From assembly GCA_041484525.1 (NCBI GenBank), contig JBGPHT010000006.1, positions 38,231 through 102,230 of the forward strand: DNA of 64,000 nucleotides, read 5' to 3'. The notes beneath the pieces were generated by a model. That model worked only from the letters and a program-made list of their open reading frames with translations. It was not told where the DNA came from and searched no databases. Position numbers and translations under genes: made by a program. The number at the start of each line of letters is the position of its first letter. The stretch's first letter is position 1. The DNA is from JBGPHT01 sp041484525 (GTDB lineage Bacteria; Acidobacteriota; Terriglobia; Bryobacterales; Bryobacteraceae). Of the stretch, positions 57,903 to 64,000 are shown one piece after another.

Positions 57903-58901
57903 TCAGGGCTTGAGCGACGCGGCATAAGCGGCGATCGCCAGCATGTCGTCGTCGCTGAGCTGGCTCACCACCTTCGTCATCAAGGGGGTCCATACGCCCT
58001 TGCGGCCACCGGCCTTCATGTCATACATCTGCCGCACGAGGTAGCTCGGCGACCGGCCCGCAATTCCCGGGACTGGGCCGAGGCCTTTCAAATCCGCGCC
58101 GTGGCAGACGCCGCACGCGAGACTCTTGCCGCCGCCCGAAGTCACCAGAGCCTCACCTTGCTTGATGCTGCCTGGGGGCGCGTAGGCGATGAAGCCCGAG
58201 CGCGGATCGCGGTACATCTCGGAGGCTTCGGTGTTTTCCGGCACTTCGATGATGCGCTTGCCGATCGGTTCCTTCTCGTTGCCTTCGAGCGCCAGGAACA
58301 GACCGCCCGCAATGCGGGTCTTAGGCACCATGCCGGTCTCAACCACCTTGATCCACGGGGTCCACGCCATCGCGCCGAAGTACTCGGCAGTTGCCTTGAT
58401 CTCTTCGTCGGACATAGCCTTGGCGATCGCGATCATGGCGTTCGTATTCGCCTTTCGCGGCTCCGCGCTCTTGCGATTGCCGTTCTTGAAATCGTTCATC
58501 TGCTGGATGAAGTAGGCCACCGGGTAGCCAGCGATGGGGGCGTTTTCCGCGCGGCCCTTGCCGTTCGGATAGTGGCACAGAGCGCAGGCGCGCACTTCGG
58601 GCCGACGGCCGTGCGCCACGATCTCCGGCATCTTCGGGTGGCTCCCCGGAAACCAGTCCGCGGGACCGAAGCCGTCGCGGATCTGCGCCAGGGTGAACTC
58701 CAGGTCGCTGCCGGCGAGGTGTTTGGGGCTGGTGTCGGGAGCCGCTTGAGCGCCGCGGCCGCCTCCACCCGCCGGAGCCGCCGGGGCATCCGGTTGCGGA
58801 AAGCCGTACGCCCATGCGGGCGGTCCATCGGCTGCGAAAGAGACGCTCACGGTCAACACGGACACGAGAGCAATAATCCGAATTCCTGTCTGGCTGCTCA
58901 T
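57903..58901 (-). CDS. Periplasmic diheme cytochrome c
   Basis: 332 residues from ATG 58901. Signal peptide MSSQTGIRIIALVSVLTVSV SFAA, a Gly/Ala/Pro-rich linker, then two c-type heme sites: CALCHYPNGKGRAENAPIAG YP and CGVCHGADLKGLGPVPGIAG RSPSYL. This is the two-domain cytochrome c553/c4 arrangement in which each CxxCH domain carries YLxxQM-type sequences (YFIQQMNDFKNGNRK, YLVRQMYDMKAGGRK; axial Met is in this helix). It probably accepts electrons from a periplasmic dehydrogenase. A single-gene unit. Confidence 0.88.
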   Translation of the reverse strand: MSSQTGIRIIALVSVLTVSVSFAADGPPAWAYGFPQPDAPAAPAGGGGRGAQAAPDTSPKHLAGSDLEFTLAQIRDGFGPADWFPGSHPKMPEIVAHGRRPEVRACALCHYPNGKGRAENAPIAGYPVAYFIQQMNDFKNGNRKSAEPRKANTNAMIAIAKAMSDEEIKATAEYFGAMAWTPWIKVVETGMVPKTRIAGGLFLALEGNEKEPIGKRIIEVPENTEASEMYRDPRSGFIAYAPPGSIKQGEALVTSGGGKSLACGVCHGADLKGLGPVPGIAGRSPSYLVRQMYDMKAGGRKGVWTPLMTKVVSQLSDDDMLAIAAYAASLKP

Positions 58902-58956
58902 ATGGTTTCTATCACTGTACAGCACTTTCGACTGCGGTCGTATAAGCTGGTTACCT

Positions 58957-59403
58957 ATGCACAAGCTGATGCTCTTGCTTCTATCGGGGACCATTCTGTC
59001 GGCTGCCACTCCAGATCCCAAGGCGGAGAAGGAAGTCTTGGCGACAATGGATGCCTACAAGCAGGCAATGATGAAGAAGGATGCGGCGGCGCTCACCAGG
59101 ATCGTGAGCGACGACCTCACCTATACGCACTCTTCGAATCTGCACCAGGACAAGGCGGCTCTGTTGGCGTCGCTGAAGGAAAACACGGTCGTCGAAGCGA
59201 TCGACTTCAAGGATCTCAAGGTTCGTGTCTACGGCAACACCGCGGTGGTGAAAGGCGATGTCGACTTCCGGAACAATGCGGCCGGCGTCGTCACAGTATC
59301 CAAGCTCAACGTGCTGCATGTACTCGTAAAAGGCCCTCAGGGTTGGCAACTGGTGGCTCGCCAGGCCACCCGCTATCCTGAACCTGCGGCTGGAAAGAAG
59401 TAA
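58957..59403 (+). CDS. Exported DUF4440/SnoaL-like protein
   Basis: 148 residues. Signal peptide MHKLMLLLLSGTILSAA, then an NTF2-like alpha+beta domain: EVLATMDAYKQAMMKKDAAA LTRIVSDDLTYTH, AIDFKDLKVRVYGNTAVVKG DV, VSKLNVLHVLVKGPQGWQLV ARQATR. This is the DUF4440 type, common in Acidobacteria, with no known substrate. Divergent from the cytochrome gene, convergent with the PQQ operon. Confidence 0.85.
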   Translation: MHKLMLLLLSGTILSAATPDPKAEKEVLATMDAYKQAMMKKDAAALTRIVSDDLTYTHSSNLHQDKAALLASLKENTVVEAIDFKDLKVRVYGNTAVVKGDVDFRNNAAGVVTVSKLNVLHVLVKGPQGWQLVARQATRYPEPAAGKK

Positions 59404-59422
59404 CGCGCACGAAACTGGCGTG

Positions 59423-61276
59423 TCAGCGGGACGCGGGTAGCGCGAACGCAACATAGGAGCCGGAGATCCTCCCTTGCGTGGGGGGAGTGAGACCCGCCTG
59501 TGCCGACGCGCAGAAAACGATGAACTCGCGGCCGCCGATTTCGTAGACGGCGGGAATCCCTTCGAGCGCCGCGGGCACTTCCACCTCCCAAAGCACTTTG
59601 CCGGTTTCCACGTCGAAGGCGCGGACGGTGCGGTCGCGCGTTCCGGCGAAGAGCAGGCCGCCGGCGGTGACCACCGGGCCCACCTTCGGGTAATGCGATC
59701 CCGTGTTCTTCACGCCCTTGGCGGCAAGGTCCGGAACCTCGCCGAGCGGAATCTTCCACTTGATCGTTCCCTGGTTCAAGTCATAGGCGGTGAGAGACGA
59801 CCAGGGAGGCCCGATCAGCGAAAGGCCATTCGAGGCCGTCACTAATCCGAAGCCGCTGGTGTAGCGCGTGCCGGCCGGCGCCGTGGCATCGGGCACCAGT
59901 TTGAGGATAGCGGGCAGATCCTTGGAAACCACGAATAGCATGCCATTCGCGGGGTCCACCGCGGCGCCGCCCCAGTTGGCGCCACCGTTGTTTCCCGGCA
60001 TCTGGATGGTAGACCGCAGGCCCGGCGGCGTGAACAGTCCCTCGTTACGGGCACTCAGGATCTCGTCGCGGAACCGTGCACGTTCCTGCGGCTCGATGTA
60101 CGGATTCAGGTCGTCCGCCGTGAACTTCTGGCGCGCGAACGGGGGCGGCTTGGTGGGGAAGGGTTGGGTGGCCCAGGTCTCTTCGCCAGGCATGTCTGAA
60201 TGCGGCACGGGCCTCTCTTCGATGGGCCAGAGAGGGACGCCGGAGACGCGGTCGAAGACCCAGACGAATCCCTGCTTGCTCACTTGCGCCACCGCGTCGA
60301 CGGCCTTGCCCTCGTGCTGGACCTTCAGCAGTTTCGGGGCGGTGGCATCGTCGTAGTCCCAAATGTCGTGGTGGACCATCTGGAAGTGCCACAGGCGTTT
60401 GCCGGTGCGGGCATCCAGCGCGAGGAGCGAATCGCCGAACAGGTTGGCGCCTTTGCGGTCGACGCCATAGAAGTTGTACTTGGCGCTGGCGGTCGGCGCA
60501 TAAACAATGCCCCGCGCCTCATCCAGCGAGAACTCGCTCCAGACGTTGGCGCCGCCGACCGTCTTCCAGGCTTCGGGCGGCCAGGTATCGTAGCCGAACT
60601 CGCCCGGATGCGGGATGGTGTGGAACGTCCAGACCACTTTGCCGGTGCGCACGTCGAAGGCGCGGATGTCGCCGGGGGCCGAACCGTATCCCTGGTTCGT
60701 CGCCGAGCCGAGGATCAGCAAGTTCTCGAACACGCGGCCGGGGGTTGTCGATTGCACCAGCGTGAGCAACTTGGGATCGCGGCCGAGGCCCTCTTTCAGG
60801 TCGACACGGCCGTCAGTTCCAAACGAGCGGATCGGCTTCCCCGTTTGCGCATCAATCGCTTGGAGCGTGTGATTCGCGCTGAACAGGAGGCGTCGGTCGG
60901 CGCGGTCCTTGCTTTCCCAGTAATTGATCCCGCGACTGGTGATGATCCTGGCTGGCGGGTCGGGGGTAAAGGTCCAGACCTCCTTACCGTTGCGCGCGTC
61001 CAGGGCGACGATGGAGTTCTTTTTCGCCAGCACATAGACGAGGCCGTCCACCATGATCGGGTTAAACGAATATTTCAGATCGTCGCCGGTGGAATAGGTC
61101 CAGGCAAGTTCCAGCTTGCTCACGTTGGAGCGGTTGATCTGCTTGAGTGCAGAGTACTGCGCGGAATCCGCGCCGCCGGCGTAATCCCGCCAGGTGGTGT
61201 GATCCTGGCCGTAGGCGTGGACGCAGTCGCCGGCGAGAAGCGCGGCTGTCAGTATGACGTATTTTGGGCAGGTCAT
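59423..61276 (-). CDS. PQQ-dependent dehydrogenase, second of an operon
   Basis: 617 residues. Signal peptide-like start MTCPKYVILTAALLAGDCVHAYG. An eight-bladed PQQ propeller with W-motifs (LELAWTYSTGD, ARNGKEVWTF, VRTGKVVWTFHT, ARTGKRLWHFQMVHHDIWDYDD, VETGKVLWEVEVP). GGANVWSEFSLDE and NNGGANWGGAAVDP are the loops found around PQQ in glucose/quinate-type quinoproteins. It is soluble or periplasmic, as there is no N-terminal membrane domain. It probably oxidises a sugar or alcohol and passes electrons to cytochrome c. The start lies seven bases after the stop of the first dehydrogenase. Confidence 0.88.
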   Translation of the reverse strand: MTCPKYVILTAALLAGDCVHAYGQDHTTWRDYAGGADSAQYSALKQINRSNVSKLELAWTYSTGDDLKYSFNPIMVDGLVYVLAKKNSIVALDARNGKEVWTFTPDPPARIITSRGINYWESKDRADRRLLFSANHTLQAIDAQTGKPIRSFGTDGRVDLKEGLGRDPKLLTLVQSTTPGRVFENLLILGSATNQGYGSAPGDIRAFDVRTGKVVWTFHTIPHPGEFGYDTWPPEAWKTVGGANVWSEFSLDEARGIVYAPTASAKYNFYGVDRKGANLFGDSLLALDARTGKRLWHFQMVHHDIWDYDDATAPKLLKVQHEGKAVDAVAQVSKQGFVWVFDRVSGVPLWPIEERPVPHSDMPGEETWATQPFPTKPPPFARQKFTADDLNPYIEPQERARFRDEILSARNEGLFTPPGLRSTIQMPGNNGGANWGGAAVDPANGMLFVVSKDLPAILKLVPDATAPAGTRYTSGFGLVTASNGLSLIGPPWSSLTAYDLNQGTIKWKIPLGEVPDLAAKGVKNTGSHYPKVGPVVTAGGLLFAGTRDRTVRAFDVETGKVLWEVEVPAALEGIPAVYEIGGREFIVFCASAQAGLTPPTQGRISGSYVAFALPASR

Positions 61277-61283
61277 GTTTTCA

Positions 61284-62867
61284 CTAGCGGGCCGGATCGT
61301 TCACTCGGAACGCGTACAAACTATCGCCTGCCGCGACGAGCAGATACTGCTTGCCGTCCAACATATAAGTGATGGGGCCGGCGGTCGGAGCGGCCATGAG
61401 AGCGGTGTGCCAGAGAATCTTGCCGCTGGCTGCGTCAAACGCAATCAGGTTCGAGACATTGCTGGTGAACAGCAACTTACCCGCGGTCGAGAGATTGTTG
61501 GTAATTCCGCCGCCGCTGGGCCATTCGTGCCGCCACACGGTCTTGCCGTTACGATAATCGATGGCCAGCAGGGCGTTGCCGTCCGATCCCGCGTTGGAAT
61601 CGAGCCCGCCCCAGCCTTCGGGATGATCGTCGGTGTCGGTGAGGTAGTACATCGCGTAGGAGCGACTGGTTCCGACGTAGAACAACCCGGTGTCGGGGCT
61701 GAAGCTGGGTGCCTGCCAGTTGGTGGCGCCGTTGGACGATGGGGATACCAGCACGCCGTCGGTAGTCGGGAATTTCGCGGAGTCGCCGATCGGCTGACCT
61801 TTGGCGTCGTAGCCCTTGGCCCAGTTCACCGTGTCGATGAACGGCTCGCCGACGAGGCGCTTGCCGGTGGCGCGGTCTAGTACGAAAAAGTAGCCGTTGC
61901 GGCTGGCTTGCGCCACCAGTTTGCGCGGCTGTCCATCGATCGTGCCATCGAACAGGACGGGAGTCTCGACCGCATCCCAATCGTGGACATCGTGCGGAGA
62001 GGGCTGGAAATACCAGACCAGCTTTCCGGTATCGGGATTGATGGCGACGATCGAGCAGGTGTAAAGGTTGTCTCCCTTGCGGCTTTTCTCGGCCATCACC
62101 GGGTTGGGATTGCCGGTGCCGACGATGTACAGGTTCAACTCGGGATCGTAAGTTCCGGGAATCCACGCTTGCCCGGTGCCATGCGCGGAAGAATACTCGT
62201 CGGGCCACGTCTCGATGCCGGGCTCCCCTTTGCGCGGCGTGGTCCACCATTTCCATTGCAGCGAGCCGTCTTCCGGATTGCGCGACTGGATAAAGCCGGG
62301 GTTGTCGAGGTGGTCGCCGCCGATTCCGGCGATCACGTGATTGCCGATCACGACAGGTGCGACGGTGGAAGTGTAATCGAGCTTGGGGTTGGCGATGGAG
62401 ACCTTCCACCGTTCGCGTCCGGTGCGCGCGTCCAGGCTGATGAGGTTGCTGTCCGGCGATTCGAAAAAGAGCCAGTTGCCGTACATGCCGAGGCCCCGGT
62501 TCCCGATGGTGCTGCCCGAGTTGGGCGGGTATTGGTAGTGCCAGAGTTCGCGTCCGGTGCGCGCGTCGGCGGCCCATACGTGGTTGGGTGCGGTGAAGTA
62601 GAGGATGCCGTTCACCATCAAAGGCGTCGCCTTGATGCTCGGGTTGGGACCGCCGGTGCCGCTGAAGCGCGAGGCCCAGGCGAGCGAGAGCGTGTGCACA
62701 TTCGCGGAGTTGATCTGGTTGAGCGGGCTGAAGCGGCGCCCGGAATAATCTCCGTTGTAAGTCGGCCAGGCGTCCACCGGTTGCTTGAGCAGCGTGGCCG
62801 GATCGAGGCCCTGGGCGCAGGCGGCGAACGGGAGTAAGGCGCAGAGAAGGAGGCGTTGCATCGTCAT
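61284..62867 (-). CDS. PQQ-dependent alcohol/sugar dehydrogenase, first of two
   Basis: 527 residues. Signal peptide MTMQRLLLCALLPFAACAQG, then a beta-propeller with DARTGRELWHYQYP, DARTGRERWKVSIANPKLDY TS, NPEDGSLQWKWWT, NPDTGKLVWYFQPSPHDVHD WDAVETPV, DRATGKRLVGEPFID and DYRNGKTVWRHEWP. The PHDVHDWDA strand is the signature of methanol/ethanol dehydrogenase-like quinoproteins. It differs from the second enzyme in length and blades, so substrates may differ. The start shares ATGA with the upstream cytochrome c gene's stop, giving direct coupling of dehydrogenase and acceptor. Confidence 0.88.
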   Translation of the reverse strand: MTMQRLLLCALLPFAACAQGLDPATLLKQPVDAWPTYNGDYSGRRFSPLNQINSANVHTLSLAWASRFSGTGGPNPSIKATPLMVNGILYFTAPNHVWAADARTGRELWHYQYPPNSGSTIGNRGLGMYGNWLFFESPDSNLISLDARTGRERWKVSIANPKLDYTSTVAPVVIGNHVIAGIGGDHLDNPGFIQSRNPEDGSLQWKWWTTPRKGEPGIETWPDEYSSAHGTGQAWIPGTYDPELNLYIVGTGNPNPVMAEKSRKGDNLYTCSIVAINPDTGKLVWYFQPSPHDVHDWDAVETPVLFDGTIDGQPRKLVAQASRNGYFFVLDRATGKRLVGEPFIDTVNWAKGYDAKGQPIGDSAKFPTTDGVLVSPSSNGATNWQAPSFSPDTGLFYVGTSRSYAMYYLTDTDDHPEGWGGLDSNAGSDGNALLAIDYRNGKTVWRHEWPSGGGITNNLSTAGKLLFTSNVSNLIAFDAASGKILWHTALMAAPTAGPITYMLDGKQYLLVAAGDSLYAFRVNDPAR

Positions 62868-63751
62868 TTCAGGCTCACCAGATAAGCGGTCAGATTGTGG
62901 ATATCGGCGTCGGTGTACTTGCGCAGCAGATCGCTGTGGGGGCGGAGCGGATCGCGGATCTCGACCTTGGGGACGTCGCCTTCGCGAAGGAACGAATGGT
63001 AGTCGCCGGCGGAATCGCGAAGCGAAACGCTGAAGTCGTCGACGCGATCCAGAGTCCCGGTCACGGGTTTGCCGGAGGGCGGCGTGACCGTCACTATGAT
63101 GGCGGCGCGGTTAGATGCGGGCGCCGCGCCCCGACCGCCGCGACCTCCTCCGCCGCCGCCACGTCCGCCTCGAGGCTGCAGCCAGCGCGCCTGCAGGGAG
63201 AACGGGTCAAACCGCGTGCCGATTCCCTTCAGGTCGCCGGTGGCCGAGTGGCATGACGCGCACACGGTATTGAAATAGGCCTCGCCTTTCTTCGTATCGC
63301 CCGTGAGGACGTCCTGAAACGCATAGCTGGAGCGGTGCCCGGCGGCCCAGGTCTGCACGTGAAGCCAGGCGACGATGTCGGCGACTTGCAAATCGGCAAG
63401 ATTCGATTTCGGCATGCCCAGATCGGGGCGCCCGTTGCGGATCACGGGCCCGATGAGGATGCCCTTTTCGTCATCCAACACCAGAATGGAGCGCAGCAGG
63501 TCGGGCGCACCCGGGCCGCCGCGCGCGGACGGGCCGTGGCATCCCCCGCAGTTGTCCGTGAAGAGCTTGGCGCCGCGTTCGACGGCGGCCGGATCCTGAC
63601 CCGAACCGCTAACCGCGGCAGCAGCGCCGCGTCCGGGCGCGGCCGGACGGACAACGGGTTCCTGGGCCAATAGCAGGGCCGTGAGTGAAGAGGCGAGCAG
63701 CAGCCCGCACCGAATCGAATTTCGCAAAGCGTACTCCGAAACCAAAGACAT
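62864..63751 (-). CDS. Diheme cytochrome c of the PQQ operon
   Basis: 295 residues from ATG 63751; an upstream in-frame TTG was rejected. Signal region VSEYALRNSIRCGLLLASSL TALLLA. Two c-type hemes: CGGCHGPSARGGPGAPDLLR (about 71) and CASCHSATGDLKGIGTRFDP (about 165), followed by a Gly/Arg-rich linker and a beta-rich segment (VTVTPPSGKPVTGTLDRVDD FSVSLRDSAG) that is unusual in a cytochrome, then helical end ADIHNLTAYLVSLK. It is the first gene of the cytochrome-PQQ-PQQ operon and most likely the electron acceptor of both dehydrogenases. The added beta domain resembles domains seen in carrier proteins and may dock to the dehydrogenases. Confidence 0.88.
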   Translation of the reverse strand: MSLVSEYALRNSIRCGLLLASSLTALLLAQEPVVRPAAPGRGAAAAVSGSGQDPAAVERGAKLFTDNCGGCHGPSARGGPGAPDLLRSILVLDDEKGILIGPVIRNGRPDLGMPKSNLADLQVADIVAWLHVQTWAAGHRSSYAFQDVLTGDTKKGEAYFNTVCASCHSATGDLKGIGTRFDPFSLQARWLQPRGGRGGGGGGRGGRGAAPASNRAAIIVTVTPPSGKPVTGTLDRVDDFSVSLRDSAGDYHSFLREGDVPKVEIRDPLRPHSDLLRKYTDADIHNLTAYLVSLK

Positions 63752-63910
63752 AGACTTCCGCAATCTTATCGCAGACCAGCCCCCAAATCCTGTACCGCTT
63801 TGTCATTTCCATATCGCGCCCCCCATCCCAGCAGCTTGGTTGAAACCCATCGCCCGCCTGCGATTAGATTCTTACGCCTTTAATCGTGAACAGAAATACT
63901 TCAACAAACC

Positions 63911-64000
63911 TCAAGCTGCCTCAAGTAGTTGGATGACGTTGCGGATGGATGCGTCGGCTTTGTGGTACGCGGCTTCGAGTTTACTGTTGGGCCGGGCGCC
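63911..64000 (-). CDS. C-terminal fragment of an unidentified protein (runs off the right edge)
   Basis: The minus strand has an open frame entering from beyond 64000 and ending in TGA at 63911-63913. It reads ARPNSKLEAAYHKADASIRN V IQLLEAA, a charged amphipathic helix. Too short to identify. The stretch 63752-63910 has no gene. Confidence 0.35.
   Translation of the reverse strand, partial: GARPNSKLEAAYHKADASIRNVIQLLEAA

Noticed and set aside
57708..59381. 557-codon plus-strand frame across the cytochrome gene
   Set aside because: Opposite an obvious cytochrome with two CxxCH motifs.

Overview
The window is a G+C-rich, gene-dense piece of a Gram-negative chromosome, most likely an acidobacterium of the Bryobacteraceae/Solibacteraceae ('Ca. 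Solibacter') type. The indicators are two tandem ADOP-type MacB/FtsX permeases behind a PadR regulator, two VWFA-related proteins, an SBBP-repeat protein with a Solibacter-type C-terminal domain, a very large carboxypeptidase-regulatory TonB-dependent receptor, a CRTAC1 (VCBS/ASPIC) protein, PEP-CTERM proteins, and Kdo (LPS) synthesis genes. No rRNA, tRNA, CRISPR array, transposase, integrase or prophage module was recognised.

Layout. 1-4.1 kb: imuA-imuB-dnaE2 translesion-synthesis operon (dnaE2 runs off the left edge); imuB carries a 39-codon repeat insert. 4.2-6.6 kb: ECF sigma operon, a methyltransferase-like membrane protein, a lipocalin-like remnant and a hicAB pair, several of them broken. 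6.7-13.1 kb: gamma-glutamyltransferase, a broken SBBP beta-propeller gene, mutL. 13.1-18.9 kb: REPIN-like hairpin, padR and two ADOP permeases. 18.9-25.3 kb: recO, glyQ, glyS, ppdK. 25.4-27.1 kb: two coupled PEP-CTERM proteins. 27.4-33.1 kb: a 52-residue membrane protein, a gene with an in-frame UGA, the AmmeMemoRadiSam genes (amrS and an amrB-amrA fusion), an M16 peptidase and rlmN. 33.2-35.9 kb: a dispersed hairpin repeat, a Rieske/cytochrome b-c operon and a pilin-like protein. 36.0-37.8 kb: a three-gene cassette of unknown function led by a TIGR04255 protein. 38.0-41.3 kb: kdsB-pyrG-kdsA. 41.3-43.5 kb: two VWA proteins and a small Trp-rich protein. 43.5-51.1 kb: metallo-deacylase, esterase, rnc, two TPR lipoprotein/periplasmic-type genes, an enolase-superfamily enzyme and two small genes. 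51.1-57.7 kb: TonB-dependent receptor, CRTAC1 and TPR proteins. 57.9-63.8 kb: multiheme cytochromes c and two PQQ-type dehydrogenases. A gene fragment enters at the right edge.

How it fits together: the genes describe an aerobic or microaerobic heterotroph that scavenges polymers and peptides from outside (TonB receptor, secreted esterase, gamma-glutamyltransferase, periplasmic PQQ dehydrogenases feeding cytochromes c and a bc-type complex), with housekeeping genes (mutL, recO, rnc, glyQS, rlmN, pyrG) between them.

A striking property is the number of damaged reading frames: ECF sigma factor, lipocalin-like protein, hicA, SBBP protein, the 27.6-28.1 kb gene and the third gene of the TIGR04255 cassette are each interrupted by a frameshift, an internal deletion, a missing start or a nonsense codon. 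Whether this is real decay or consensus error in the assembly cannot be told from the sequence alone. The most promising uncharacterised unit is the TIGR04255 cassette, which has its own near-consensus promoter.
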